Part shown: piece after piece, positions 21,719-33,324 of the stretch
Layout of the letters: each line of letters starts with the position of its first letter
Numbering within the stretch: the first letter of the stretch is position 1
Assembly (NCBI RefSeq): GCF_000143415.4
Contig: NW_003314337.1
Coordinates: 140,559 to 204,558, forward strand
DNA from: Selaginella moellendorffii
Taxonomy: Eukaryota > Streptophyta > Lycopodiopsida > Selaginellales > Selaginellaceae
Direction of reading: 5' to 3'
DNA length: 64,000 nt
Program-made: the position numbers and the translations under genes
Notes under the pieces: generated by a model
Told to the model about the DNA's origin: nothing
What the model saw: only the letters and a program-made list of their open reading frames with translations
Databases searched by the model: none

Positions 21719-23983
21719 TCAGTGCCGTGGAACAAATACTGGGGATTGCTGCGAGCGTGCAACGCTGCTCCGAGTCAACAGCCTTGTATCCTGCTGCTGC
21801 TGAACCAAGAAAGTGGGAGCACTCGCATCTTCTCTAGCCCTGTCTGTGTTTGGCGTCACCATTGGGCCCCCGTAGAATATCGATGACCCGCTGTACAAGA
21901 GCTTGTCGGATGCAGGCCTGAGGGTGTCGGCTACTCCTCTTACCGCGCCCGTTGCAGCAATGCTGGGAATCGTCGCGTTGTGACTCGTCCGATCCACGCT
22001 CTCGCCACCCGATGCTTCATACCCGTCGCTTGTAAGCCACTGCCTCTCTCTGCTGCTGCACTTCTTCTCGTTAACGAGCGGGCTCAGCCGCCCCGAGCCA
22101 CTCATTGAACAGCTCGGGCTGCTATAACCGCTCCCTATGCCTTTAGCCAGCTTCAACTTGGAGGAAGGAAGCCCCGGGGCATACCTCCTCCCATACATCT
22201 CAATGTTGCTCAGGCTGCTTCTCGTGCTCACGTTGCTGCTGGTACCATACTCCGTCTCTGATATCTTCACGTCTTGGTGAGAACCAGCTGCCGCTACTGG
22301 GCGTAAGGTAGACGAGCTTGCTCTCGCCTTCAGCACCGCCTTGGCAGCCTCGTCCGGGTTTAGCTTGGCCAGCTTCCACGCACTGATCTTGACAGTGCGT
22401 TTTTGTGACCTCGACTCTCGCCTGCTAATGGAGCTGACGGTGTCGGGATCTTGCGTCGAGGACAACTTACCAGGCCCCAAATGTGGGACAATCTCATCCT
22501 GACAAGGTAAAGACTATCCCGTCAGTCCAAAGTGCAAACGGCAAGTCATCAAATACCTCGTCCACAAATATTCTGGGAGGTGTACACCAGGCACCCCTGT
22601 ATTGCAGGCCCATATTCAACGAGCTGGATACGCTTAAGCCGGTTGCGTTTGAGCTGGTGGGAGATGAAGGAGCACTGGCACCCTCACCGTCGTTTGAAGC
22701 TCCTTGGCCCTCGCTTTGGGCCCTCATTGCTACCACATACTCGTAAGTCGAAATTCCCTGGCAAGATCCAACCACAAGTTTCAGGGAAAGCCAAACGACC
22801 GAGAGTAAACAACGGGGAGTACCTTTCGGATTAAAATAACATGGAAGAAGAAGAGCTCCCCGAGCGGTAAAGACGCTAGCAAAGAGACAAGTGTGCAACA
22901 GAGCTGCATTTGCAAAAAGAGAGTCAAAAAAGAGATGGACTCAGGTACGTGCACTACGTTACCACAACAGCTGCAAACGGGGCCCTGGTGAAGCTGTCGC
23001 CTAGCTTTCTTGCAATCTCCTCTTGAGTGGCTCTCTTGTTAACAAAGCACTGGACTAAGACGGCCGTCCCCATGCCCCACTCAAGCATAAGCTGCACAAA
23101 CGATTGAGCTTGAGATGGCAGGATGCGGAGTGTAAGGATGCATGTACCAACCAGGGTGAGGCTGGTAGCCATGAGCGAAACAAAAGTCACGTAGTTCTTC
23201 TTCCCCACGCAGTTGTTAAGCCACTGAGACGAGGAAACCACCGTTTGTCTGAGTCCTTCTAAATCTCAAGCGACCCTACTTACGCGACAGTGGTGGTCGA
23301 AGCCGTCAACGCACTTGTCACAGCTCCTGCAATGCTTGCTGAACTTGCGCACCTAGGTAGAAACAATGGTAAATGCCATGCACACATTGCTCGTCCTGAC
23401 GATTACCTCGGCATTGCACAGGGTGCAAAAGAGCATGTCCTCGTCGGTCACGGGGCCGGGGCTTGGGCTGCTCCTGCAGCCGTCGTCGGCAGCGAAGCAT
23501 GCACACACCAGAAAGTGCGGCGCAGGCTGCTCGGGGATCCACCCTCCACCTCCTGCCTCAGCGCTCGAAAACTTGTCTCCGGGCGAGGAGAGGGGCAGCG
23601 CTGACAGGACGTGCTTCTTCTCGTATGTGCGGAAGCCCTTGTGACCAGTGAAGATCCCGGAGTCGGACGGATCGATGGCCGAGCAGCGAATGTAGAGCAG
23701 AAACACCGCCAAGGCCTAGATGCAAGAGCGTTAGCGCGCGAGCACAAGAGATGCGAGGGGGATACACATACCACGGGGGTGTAGAGCGCGATTGAAGCGT
23801 ATTCCAGGCTGCTACTGCCCAGGAAAGGAGCCACAAACACATAGAATGCAATCGCGAGGAGGAAAAAGAGCGTGATGGCAACCACCTGGAATGCAAAGGA
23901 TCCCATGAGCAGATCTCCAGCCGCCACGAGCCACATACCTGGAACGCATGGGCAGGGAGCTGCCAGCCATGGCGCCGCACCAT
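21719..23983 (-). CDS. DHHC-type protein S-acyltransferase (palmitoyltransferase)
   Basis: Eight exons (23983-23939, 23885-23772, 23715-23407, 23352-23284, 23223-22963, 22903-22823, 22757-22557, 22498-21719) give 619 residues. It starts MVRRHGWQLPAHAFQ. Two membrane segments (FFLLAIAFYVFVAPF and ALAVFLLYIRCSAIDP) precede the Cys-rich domain, which reads [20 protein letters not shown] and then FDHHCRWLNNCVG with the catalytic DHHC Cys. Two further membrane segments follow, the second ending [20 protein letters not shown]. The long Ser-rich cytosolic tail fits the plant PAT19-22 group. A TATATA stretch lies about 85 bp upstream. Confidence 0.93.
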
Positions 23984-24066
23984 TGTCAGCGCATCGAGTC
24001 AAGGAGGAGGGCCGAGGGAGGAGCGTTACGAAGCGCGAGGCGCCGCCCCTTTTTGGTGTGGGAGGG

Positions 24067-24073
24067 ATATATA
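24067..24073 (-). promoter_or_regulatory. TATA-like element upstream of the DHHC transferase gene
   Basis: The minus strand reads TTATATATCCC here, 84 bp upstream of the start codon, a usual TATA-to-ATG distance. It lies just beyond the end of the saposin gene. Confidence 0.45.
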
Positions 24074-24225
24074 AGCAGCAGGGAAAAAGAAAAGCCCTTG
24101 GAAATATTGTGGTGAGCGGGAAGAGAGCCGTTCGTTGATCCAACCATTGATAGCTAAAATTAAAATATAACCATGTACAGTCTAGTCTCGTGTGCGTGGG
24201 GGGCGCGCTCGAGTAGTTTATCAAG

Positions 24226-25356
24226 TTAAATTGCCGACGACAAGCTCAAGGTCGACGGGCACATTCCAATCTTGGCGCAGATCTCGTCGTCATCGAGCAC
24301 AGCTTCCAGATTTGCCAACACCTGTGGCCCATACTCCAGCACCAGCAGCTTGCACTGCACAGAAACCAACCATGTCACACTCGCCTCCTTTAAAAACCGC
24401 CATTACCTCATCCTCATGGTTGTGCAATTTCTGGCAGTTGGCCAGCAGGAATTCAATCAGCTTCTCCTGGTTGGTGATCGATCAAAGCACAAAAGCATTT
24501 AAGACGATAGCCTGGAAACGCTCGTTACTACCTGTGTCTCGGGGTCCTGCAGCTTCGTCTTCATCTCCAGAGCTAGGTAGCGACAAAGCGCACAGTTGTT
24601 GCGTCCCACACCTTTCACACCATTCGCCTTGCACACCTCTGATTCCATGCAAAAATGAGCTGGGGACCCGAGCAGCCCTGGACCGAAACGATCCAGCACA
24701 GACATGCACTGCCACAAGACATTCAGGTTATGTTGCTACAAGACGAGACGAGGAACTTTACCCTGTCTTGGATCCACTTATGGCTGGAGCATGCAGCAGT
24801 GAGCTCTTCACGGATGGCCTCTGGACTCAGCCTGTTACCTGCGGCAAGAGCCTTTGTTGCCAAGAAGTGGCATGCGGAACAACTGGTTGCAGACATTTCC
24901 AGGTGTTTGCCCCCAGCGCATATGCCCGTGTCCAGACACATCTTTTGCGGAGTCATGTAGTCTTGTAAAGTGGAGAAGAGAACCGAGACATATTCTTGAG
25001 ACATCTCGTCGCACTGTCAACAGCAAATCTTTTGAGATAATTGAAAGCCAAGAGGTGAAGCACAACATTGCCTTGTCTTTGTATGCCAGGGGAACCTTTG
25101 CACAGCCATGAGCCTGGACGAAGTCGACGACAGTCTCCAAATTGTGAGGGCTCGCCAGGAAATCTTGTGCGTCGGTGGCAACGTCCAAGCACTCCTTGCA
25201 AAACAAACCTTGCCAATTGGGAAAGAACAATCGTTAACAAAAGAGGGATGGAGAGAAAATGGAGCAGAGGCCACCAGAATCGGCTTTGTCAGCTGCTGCA
25301 GCCATCACCAAGGCCATTAACACCAACGCTGCAGGCACCGCCATCGCCATCGCCAT
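24226..25356 (-). CDS. Secreted protein with three saposin B domains (prosaposin-like)
   Basis: Six exons (25356-25275, 25208-25072, 25013-24762, 24708-24532, 24466-24407, 24354-24226) give 278 residues. A signal peptide opens the protein (MAMAMAVPAALVLMALVMAA). Three saposin B domains follow, each with the six-Cys order CxxC...C...C...CxxxxxC: FCKEC to MCLDTGIC, SCSAC to FCMESEVC, and NCALC to ICAKIGMC. Such proteins are vacuolar/lysosomal lipid-binding activators in animals; in plants similar proteins are processed but little studied. Intron 2 (25071-25014) has a GC donor. The ATG lies 58 bp below the stop of the pfkB kinase gene. Three consecutive ATG-GCG repeats start the frame; the first was used. 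Confidence 0.88.
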
Positions 25357-25414
25357 CGCCCCTCCCTAATTCCAAAAGACCTAAACTGTTGCGCGCACGA
25401 GACTAGTGGCAGCT

Positions 25415-26838
25415 TCACTTGGTAAGTTTACAGGAGCACGTAACAAGCTTGTCCAGTAAAGACGCCGTGTCCTTTCTGAGGAGAAGATTAGCCAGGGAAT
25501 TATTGTCACCGTCAAAGTCGGAGTCAGATAGCACCCTGTGAACCTTTGAGACGGTGGCCACATTGCGACCAGCTCCGCCACCCATGGCGGTGGCGCCACC
25601 CACGGCATTTGCAAGCGTCAGGGTGGTGGTGGCAGGCAAGCCGCAATTGTAGCCCAACACCGCCGCCGCCGCAAAGCTATCACCACAGCCCACTGTGTCG
25701 ATCACGTCAACCTGTGCATGCAAAACCAGCATGTCAAAGGTGCGCGCAAGGATACAGAGCAGCTACCTTGAATCCTGGGACGTGGTGGCAGCCTTGACGA
25801 TCCGCCATGAGCGACCCTTGAGCTCCCATTTTCACAATCACCCATTTGGTGTGCATTCCATTGTCCAGGAGAGCTGTGGCAGCAGCGTAGGGGTCGTCTA
25901 TTCCGGTCAGCGTCGCAGCCTGAAACCATCAAGAGGACGGGTTGCGTCACCTCCAACATGATACAAATATCACGTTACCACCTCGTCGGCTGTCAGAAGC
26001 AGCACATCGCTGAGGGTAAGAATTCGTTCCAGCGTGCTCCGATCCTGTCTAAACAGCGACTCGCCTCTCGGGCCCGGATCGAAAAAGACAGCGTTGCCCG
26101 CCGCGTGAGCGCAGTCCACCGCCGAGAGGATAGCGGAAGGCAGCAGCTCGTCGAAGGCGAAGCCATTGAAATGGAGCGCTTTCGAGTTTTGTATGACGGA
26201 CTCCGCTTTGGGGGGCAGCTTGTGCATCTTGTCCAGCACTGGAGCCTTGTTGAAGTCGAACCGGCTGGCGATTGCAGTTTAGCGAGTGACAACAAAGAGC
26301 AACTAGAATAGAGGCTCACCTACAAAACGCGTGCTGGTGCTCGGGGTCCACGAGCACCCAACAGACTAGCGTGCTGCCATCAAAGTCGGAGGTCACGTCT
26401 GCGCTGATCCTGGCCACGTCCACGCCCTCCTTGTCCAGGATCCTGCTCAAAAACTTGCCAAAGGGCTCGCTTCCAATGTGGCCGATGGTCACGCACTCGA
26501 GGCCCAACCTGGCTGCCGCAATGGTGAAGTTGCAAATGCCACCGGCCTCCCACGCACTCTGCTCGCTATGTCACGCATGCTGTGATGTGATCAGAGCCAA
26601 TACAAGCACAAACCTCGTCGGGCGGGCAGGACTCGAGGTGACGCAGGAATTTGAGCTTGGCAGCTGGGTTGGATGGCGGAAGGCAGGGCACATCGAGGAC
26701 GATGTCCACACACAGGTTGCCCAGAGTGGCTACATCGGCCTTGCTCCCACACCCACACACCACCGCCGCTTGCCTCCTCCATGGCTTGTCGACGGCGGCG
26801 GCCGCCAGGCTCGCGGCGCCAGCAGCGGTAGACGACAT
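25415..26838 (-). CDS. pfkB-family (ribokinase-like) carbohydrate kinase
   Basis: Five exons (26838-26614, 26561-26320, 26264-25982, 25919-25767, 25711-25415) give 399 residues. The N-lobe reads VATLGNLCVDIVLDVPCLPP and WEAGGICNFTIAAARLGL. The C-terminal pfkB signature is VDVIDTVGCGDSFAAAAVLG with the catalytic Asp and the anion-hole Gly residues. FFDPGPRGESL and LLLTADEAATLTG are typical of the plant At4g28706-like subgroup. The substrate (fructose, ribose, nucleoside or pseudouridine) cannot be told from sequence. A leading Ala-rich segment (MSSTAAGAASLAAAAV) could be a weak plastid transit peptide. An AGCCCTA at 26850-26856 sits 11 bp upstream of the ATG. Confidence 0.9.
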
Positions 26839-27302
26839 TGGCGCTCAAAAGCCCTAGCGCCCAAGGGGGTTTAGCTTTGACTGGGCATATTCCTCTCTCT
26901 TTTTCACCTCTCTGGTAGTCACTTGTTGCTGTTGGGCTGGTGTGCTGTCTCTCACGCCTTTTGTTGGGAAAGAGCAACAGTGAGAGGTGGTGACAAAAGC
27001 GAGAGCGCGCTTGGCACCGCACAAAGGGTCTTCAGGAAGGGCAAGCTTGTCCACCAGATCCAGAGCTCGCGTGCCCAATTCCCAGGTACGCTGGGGCTTA
27101 GGTCATCCGGATCAGGAGAGCAGCATGCGTTGCCGAGGCCACATTGCATGCACTGTCGCAACCAAATACGAATCTGGTGGCTCAACAAGACAAAGGGGCA
27201 GCCAAATGCAGGTAGCAGCAGCACTAGAGCATAGATAGAGAGCTGGGGTTTGTAGCGCTTCTCGATTCCCATCCCCGAATTCCATCTTGTCCCAGTGTTT
27301 TC
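26839..27302. promoter_or_regulatory. 464-bp divergent intergenic region (pfkB kinase / At1g16860-like gene)
   Basis: No gene is supported here. The pfkB side carries AGCCCTA at 26850-26856 followed by pyrimidine-rich DNA. The right-hand side has no clear TATA box. Small open frames on both strands lack any recognisable protein family. Confidence 0.5.
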
Positions 27303-28913
27303 ATGGCCAACATACCAGTAACCAACTTCCCCTCTCATCAGCTCAGCAATGGCCTCTACGTCTCAGGTCGTCCCGACCAGCACAAGGAGAAGGCCCCAAC
27401 CATGACGTCCTCCGCAATGCCGTACACTGGAGGCGATGTCAAAAAATCTGGCGAGCTCGGCAAAATGTTTGACATTGCCGTCGAGGCCTCCAAATCCAAA
27501 AAATCTGGCCCGATAGCCTCCGGTGGATCGTTCCGGGGGAGCAGCACCGCTACTGGGGGCACCCCTACAGGGCCTCCCAGATCTGCATTCTCCACCTCCG
27601 GCCCGCTCAATTCCGCTGGCATGCCCAGGCAAAACTCTCAACAGTCCAACTCGGGTCCTCTCACCGGCGGCACCGGCTCCAGATCCGGCAACCTGTCGTC
27701 CACGCCTAACCTCAAGACCTCGGGTCCCATCCCCAACCCTCTGAAAACATCCGGCCCGATCAATCTTCCCGCCACAGGCCTCATCACGTCCACTGGCGCT
27801 CCCCGAAAGGTGTCGGGGCCCCTTGGAGGAGACGCTGGTGCATCCTTCAAGTTGGCAGCAAATACCGGCAGCCAGGCCGTCAACAACCTCAGCCACGACA
27901 AGCACTACTCATACAGCAAGAACATCCCCAGGGCCATCCTGTGGACCGTCATTCCACTCTTTGTCATGGGATTCATCGCCGGAGCTTTCATCCTCGCGGC
28001 TGTCAAGAACCCGGTCCTGCTTATTATCATAACCTGCCTCTTCGTGGCAGTGCTGCTCCTGCTGCTGTGGAACACCCTGTGGGGTAAAAAGGCCGTTCTT
28101 TCCTTTGCAGACAAGCATCCAGACGCGCAGCTCGCAACCGCAAAAGACGGCCAGTACGTCAAAGTCACAGGAGTAAGCTCTCATCTCATCCGAACATCCT
28201 CGCTGGCTGCATGAATTGAGACTTGTTGTTGCATTGCAGGTGGTCACCTGTGGAAGTGTTCACCTCGAGTCTCCATTTCAGAAGGTCAACCGTTGCATCT
28301 ACACGTCTGCGAGCCTTCACGAGTACAGGGCGTGGCACTCCAAGCCTGCCAACGACAAGCACCAGCGTTTCACCTGGGGACTGCGCCACCTCGAGGTAAG
28401 GCTTTTAGCTTACCAGGCATCGCATTCTCTCAGCCGGCCTTCCCAAACAGAGACACATTGTCGACTTCTACATCTCCGACTTCAACTCCGGGTTTAGAGC
28501 CTTGGTGAAAGCCGGCTACAGTGCGCGCGTGTCGCCATACGTGGAGGAGAGCAAGATTGTCGAGGTACCAGCGGGGAACCACAGCGTGCCGTCCGACTTC
28601 ACACAATGGCTGACGGAGCGCAACTTGTCGAGGGACGACCGGAGGATGCGATTGACCGAGGGGTGAGTGACTTGGCCAGCCCCGACTCTGATTGGCTCAT
28701 CCATTTCTCTCTTGCGCGGACAGATATATCAAGGAGGGTAGCAGTGTGACGGTGATGGGGGTGGTACAGCGGAACGACAACGTTGTCATGATAATCCCAC
28801 CCCCGGATGCGGTGTCCACGGGGTGCCAATGGCCTCGTCTTCTACTCCCCGTAACCCTCGAAGGCATTGTCGTGACAAGCCAAGAGACGAGTTTCAAAGT
28901 GGATGTTGCCTAG
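27303..28913 (+). CDS. Plant At1g16860-like membrane protein (function unknown)
   Basis: Four exons (27303-28172, 28240-28395, 28451-28662, 28724-28913) give 475 residues. Plant-family marks are FPSHQLSNGLYVSGRPDQ, MPYTGGDVKKSGELGKMFDI, two adjacent membrane helices (ILWTVIPLFVMGFIAGAFIL and LLIIITCLFVAVLLLLLW), GQYVKVTGVVTCGSVHLES and VVQRNDNVVMIIPP. Residues 70-200 are Gly/Ser/Pro-rich. Arabidopsis members have been labelled ubiquitin-protease-related but lack protease catalytic motifs, and none is visible here. The first ATG after the leader was used. Confidence 0.85.
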
Positions 28914-29042
28914 TGTTGGACTGCCTTGTCTCGTCTCATCTCGTCTCCTACACACGAAAGAACATGTTTGGTGTATATAGACAAAACCATAGCTTGAAGA
29001 TAACCATACGTTTTCTTTTTCTCTTCTCCTCGGGCTGCTAGG

Positions 29043-29659
29043 CTATCTTATGGGGCGTTCACCGTGAGCAACGATGCGTCCGGTGGGAAGGATGCTTTCA
29101 ACTCTACCAAATCTCTCTAGCGGCCACACGACACGAGTCACCCTCGCTTTGAGCAGTGCCATTGGGATCTGCAAACGAGTGTGATCAAGGAAGGTGATCT
29201 GCCGTGGATGATGCAAAACTTACGTACCGGCCCCATGTTTCTCGAGTCCAAGCTCACATTGGCATTGTCCCCTTCCACCCAGCAGCGCCCCTTGGGCACT
29301 TGAACTAGCTCGCGCTTGCCTGGAACCCTGAGCATGTCGCCTTCCACGGCAATCAGCCTCTTCACCATCCAGTACTGCGGCTCGTGGGGAGACCTTACCA
29401 AGAGCGTGTTATACTTGATTTGCCTCTCCGTTTTTTGTTACCTGAGAACCACAACATCCCCTCGAGAGAATCCAAAATCATGGCCCGGGAACTTGTCGAG
29501 GAGCAACACATCGCCCTCCATGAGAGACTTGCCGGCTACCAGCGTTGGCTCCATGGAGCTCCCCTGCATGCGCGCCAAACTCACTAGCTCATCCGACACT
29601 GCAATGCCGATCATGGCTCCAATGGCGGCCCTCTTGGCCAGGAGCAGCGCCCAGCCCAT
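29043..29659 (-). CDS. IMP2: Mitochondrial inner membrane protease subunit 2 (IMP2, S26 signal peptidase family)
   Basis: Three exons (29659-29442, 29393-29228, 29168-29043) give 169 residues, the family's length. A single N-terminal hydrophobic segment anchors it. The catalytic Ser is in GSSMEPT and the catalytic Lys in MVKRLIAVEGD; RCWVEGDN and SRNMGPIPMALLKARV complete the S26 pattern. IMP complexes remove sorting peptides from proteins of the mitochondrial intermembrane space. The chosen start MGWALLLAKRA is the first in-frame ATG and lies 45 bp from the start of the divergent HDDC2 gene. Confidence 0.92.
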
Positions 29660-29704
29660 GTAGGGCTTGATTGCCTGCTTGCTTTTAGGGCACACGCGAG
29701 CTCC
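29660..29704. promoter_or_regulatory. 45-bp divergent promoter between IMP2 and HDDC2
   Basis: Only 45 bp separate the two ATGs. No TATA box or CCCTA element is visible. The two 5' leaders almost certainly overlap, or transcription starts inside the opposite gene. Confidence 0.45.
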
Positions 29705-30838
29705 ATGGGTTTCATCGCCCTGCAGCGGTTGCCAGTAGCATTAGGTGTTGCGCATTGTTGTCGGAAAGGCCTCCGCCTCTCGGCCACCACATCCACAGCA
29801 AGGATGGCGCTGGGTGACAATGGCGGCTCGGCGGCCCCTCCGGCTCCCTCGTCTGTGATTCACTTCCTTACGCTCTGCCAGCGCCTCAAGGTAAGCGCTT
29901 GTTTTCTTGCGTACTCCACCAGCTTGGCGAATCCATCGCCCGGACAGCACAGACGACCAAGAGGGCGGGATGGCTCAATCGCGACGTGAAGAACGCCGAG
30001 TCCATTGCGGATCATATGCATCGTATGGCGATCATGGCTCTTATAGCCGCTGATATTCCAGGCATTGACAAGGATAGGTGCGTCTTTCTCTGTGCGCCAG
30101 CCCAGTGCCTCCACTAAAACCCCACACGCAGGTGCGTCAAGATGGCGGTGGTGCATGACATTGCTGAAGGCAAGTACTTCGTTTGCTTCCGGTGCTCACG
30201 ACGCTTACAATGTCTCTTGTTCCAGCTATTGTGGGTGATATCACCCCAGCTGATGGCATTCCCAAGGACGAGAAAAGCAGGCGAGAGAGAGCAGCCATAG
30301 ATGAAATGTGTGACATTCTCGAGAATGGCCGTGCTGGTACGTTCGTGCTCACGCTAGCCATGGCTAACTAACCCCCGGCTCATTGTTTATGGCAGCCAGT
30401 GAGATCAGAGAGCTCTGGAACGAATACGAATCTAACCTGTCGCCTGAGGCGAAGCTTGTCAAGGATCTAGACAAGGTGAGTTTATCTCGTCTCACGTGAT
30501 CCACTACTATTACCTTCCTGGGTTATAACACGAAGCAGGTCGAGATGATTCTCCAAGCTTTGGAATACGAGAGCGGTACGTAAGCGTTAGGAATCAGTCG
30601 TAAGTGATGATTCAATTGCCTTCCCTGTCACTCGCAGCTCAAGACAAGGAGTTGGATGACTTTTTTATGTCAACTGCTGGTGAGTGTGCTATAGCGTCCG
30701 AGATCATTGTCGACAAGTTCTTCTAAAACCTTGTGGGGCGCAGGCAAGTTTCAGACCGATATTGGCAAAGCGTGGGCAGCGGAGATAGTCTCTCGTAGGG
30801 AAAAGAGGAAGGAGAAGCTGCATGCTGCCTCAACTTGA
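29705..30838 (+). CDS. HDDC2: HD-domain 5'-deoxynucleotidase (HDDC2-like)
   Basis: Eight exons (29705-29890, 29953-30077, 30132-30169, 30226-30336, 30396-30475, 30539-30575, 30638-30679, 30744-30838) give 237 residues. The metal-binding HD pattern reads ADHMHRMAIMAL then AVVHDIAEAIVGDITP, with a downstream Asp in LVKDLDKVEMILQ. YfbR/HDDC2 enzymes hydrolyse dNMPs to deoxynucleosides. The first about 50 residues (MGFIALQRLPVALGVAHCC, then basic and Ser/Thr-rich) may be an organelle transit peptide; a second ATG at residue 34 could start a cytosolic form. Intron 3 (30170-30225) has a GC donor. Confidence 0.92.
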
Positions 30839-31231
30839 GTTTGAAGGTGGAATTTGTACATAACGCTCACGACTCCGTTCAGTGATTCATTACACCCTTA
30901 GCTTTGACTGGGCCATCCAAGCTACTGTTCCTCGCCGTGGACTTTGGACCTCTTGATATCATTTTGTTGTGAGCGTGGGGTTGACTTTTGGAAATCTCCA
31001 CGTTCGTAACATTACATCGATGGAGACTCGGGCACAACGCGCTACACGACGAGGAATTTCGGCGGAAAATAGTTTACTTTCGAAGATTAATGGCAGTGAC
31101 GGGGGAGCACACAAAGTATTCACAGAGCTCTTCTCCCCGTTTTACAAGTAGCAAGCAAGCGAAAACAATTATATACTCCAAATCATCTCCAGCTCCAAGC
31201 AAAATTCTCCATGTTCCTGGCAGGGCCACGA
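30839..31231. other. 393-bp convergent intergenic region (HDDC2 / ARD 3' ends)
   Basis: It contains the 3' untranslated ends of two convergent genes. Two small open frames on the plus strand (30969-31278) show no family resemblance and are not called as genes. Confidence 0.5.
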
Positions 31232-32128
31232 TCACTGCGCTTCGATTTGCAACGTATGGACGTCGAGGAATTGCTTGACGTAATTCTTGCGGGCAATGCT
31301 GTCCTCGGCTCGTTGGTGCTGAGTTCTCTCTGGCACCTCAGTGTAGAGGAGCAGGGCCTGGCTCATTGAAAAGAACATTCGTTGTGAAGTGTTAGTGAAG
31401 CAAAACCCCAACGTACGAACCTCAATGTAATCGCCTGTGTCGAGCGTGAAGCGGTGATACATGCCTGGCGGTAGCACTACCAGATCTCCTTTCTGGACAC
31501 GGAAACGCACCCATTTGTCATCATAGTCCCGAATGTCCCAGTAGCCTGAGGCAGCGGCATTTAAGCAATTCAAAACTTCAAAAAATGTTTAAATCGGGCA
31601 TGTACCACTTCCGTCAAGGATGAGCCGTATCTCCTCTTGAGAATGCATGTGTTCTTGAAAGAATCCCCCGACTCGAGCATCAAAGTCAGCCATAGCTTCC
31701 CGAGATACAGTGATCTTTTCCTGTCCCAGGACGGCAAGAAATTATGAGAAACGATTTCATCCTTCCACTTGAGCGTCTGTCATCTCACCCAGTAGTTATA
31801 TCCTCGCTCGACTTTAATCTCTTCTAGTTTGGGGTCGCTCTCCCAGTTGTCGGCGTCTAGCTTCCATGTTAAAACGCCAAGACCTGTGTGTGTATGACAA
31901 GTTTAAAGCTAAGAACAAAAGAAGGATTTGTCTACTGACTGTGAACGTGAGAAAGCGGCACTGGACGATTGGGCGAGAACTTGTGAGGAAGCTTGGAGTT
32001 CTCTTCGTCCCCGGGATTATACTCCCAGGCTTCAATTGATGACTGATACAAATAGACGAATCGAATCTCGTTAGGAGGAGGGAAGACAAAGATATGGATG
32101 TTGTAAGTACCTTGTTGCAGTCGGCCAT
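31232..32128 (-). CDS. ARD: Acireductone dioxygenase (methionine salvage)
   Basis: Six exons (32128-32111, 32042-31940, 31883-31789, 31720-31606, 31545-31421, 31357-31232) give 193 residues. Cupin metal ligands are visible as [10 protein letters not shown] (two His and Glu) and [10 protein letters not shown] (His). The fold continues through [16 protein letters not shown] and [13 protein letters not shown] converts acireductone to the 2-oxo acid precursor of methionine (Fe form) in the Yang cycle. The start at MADCNK is preferred over an upstream hydrophobic extension because a TATA box lies about 127 bp upstream. The C terminus ([13 protein letters not shown]) is slightly longer than usual. 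Confidence 0.95.
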
Positions 32129-32254
32129 TGCAACTGGCACAAGTGGGAATAGATAGATGTAATATGCTGAAAGAAAGAGCAGAATTGAAATGCCAAGGTG
32201 TTGCAAAATTGCGTATAAGGTCTCTGTGTGATTTCGTACAGCTCGAATCGATCT

Positions 32255-32262
32255 TATTTATA
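32255..32262 (-). promoter_or_regulatory. TATA box of the ARD gene
   Basis: TATAAATA on the minus strand, 127 bp upstream of the ARD start codon. Confidence 0.6.
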
Positions 32263-32686
32263 ACGTACAAGAGAATGTATTTTGACTTTATTTCGTTCTC
32301 AACGGCCACGATGCACAACGGAGACGCGTGGCGCAGCTTCGCTACCTAGCTTGACGCCGGAAGGGAAGGTTAGTTGTAAGCTTTAACAACAAAGTCAACT
32401 CAACAATCACAAAACCCGCGATCTAATCCACCACCTCCGTTCTATCTTGACATTCTCTTGTCTTCCTCCCCCACAAAAGATCCGTCGGCTTGATTCGTAA
32501 GGAATGGATCTGTTCCACACGTCGGTGATGGAATCTGGGCGCCGGCACCAACAGATTGCCCTCCCCCCTTGTTTTGCGCATTGTGAGCAATAGAACAAGC
32601 CATGTTCCAGGATCAAACGCAACCTCGGATTTCGAGATGGATTGACTTTTATAAACAACAACGTGCAGGAGAATTTTAGGTCTGAG
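32263..32686. promoter_or_regulatory. Divergent intergenic DNA between ARD and TMEM97
   Basis: No gene is supported. It presumably holds the ARD upstream region and the TMEM97 promoter and leader. Nothing else distinctive was seen. Confidence 0.4.
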
Positions 32687-33259
32687 ATGAGGAAGTGTAG
32701 AGGAAGCCGGGCGCTGGATGTCGGGTTGGCGATCTTCTTCGCGCTCAACGTGCCCCTCGTCCTGTTTCTGGACTCCACGGCCGTACTGCCCATGTCTTGC
32801 TTCCCGGCCGCGATCCAGGCGCTCGTCCGGTGGCACATCCGTACGTCCGGTGACTACCTCATGCGCGACAAGCCCCCATTCTTCCTTGGCCTTGTGTTCT
32901 GCGAGATCTTCGTGCAGCTCCCACTCTACATTGCCAACGCCATTGCCTTCTACTACGGTAAATCGAGCATTCATCTCTCTCTCTCTCACCGTGGCCTCCA
33001 GGAAAGCCTTGGGGGAGAACCACGGGCATTATCTATGGAGTTCACACAGCCACAACAATGGTAAGTTTGGATCCACTTTGGCTATGTAATTTGGCTCCTT
33101 GGTCGACAGATACCAATCTTGTTCGATATTCTGTGCTCTCAAGCCCCAACGAAGTTCCAGCTCTTCAGCATTTACGTGCCCTACCTCATCATCCCGTTGA
33201 TTGTGCTAGCGCGCCTCATGCCCTACACGTATCCCTTCGCCAAGAAGCGGATCGAGTGA
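32687..33259 (+). CDS. TMEM97: TMEM97 / sigma-2 receptor-like EXPERA-domain protein
   Basis: Three exons (32687-32957, 33002-33060, 33110-33259) give 159 residues. Four membrane helices are visible: LAIFFALNVPLVLFLDS, FFLGLVFCEIFVQLPLYIAN, GIIYGVHTATTMIPILFDIL and YVPYLIIPLIVLARLMPY. GDYLMRDKPPFFLGLVFCE is the EXPERA core. The tail FAKKRIE has a KKxx-like basic ER motif. Animal TMEM97 binds sterols and controls NPC1; plant versions may act in sterol metabolism or transport. The gene ends 65 bp before the next start on the same strand. Confidence 0.9.
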
Positions 33260-33324
33260 TTTCTTCAAAAACCATGAATACCAAAAACCCTAATTTGTTT
33301 TGGCTGCCCCAGAGCTAGCGATCG

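Noticed and set aside
32128-32206. Upstream hydrophobic extension of the ARD protein as a signal peptide
   Set aside because: ARD is a cytosolic/nuclear enzyme that normally starts just before the conserved body. The extension depends on the ATG at 32206 with no family support, and the first exon at MADCNK fits better.
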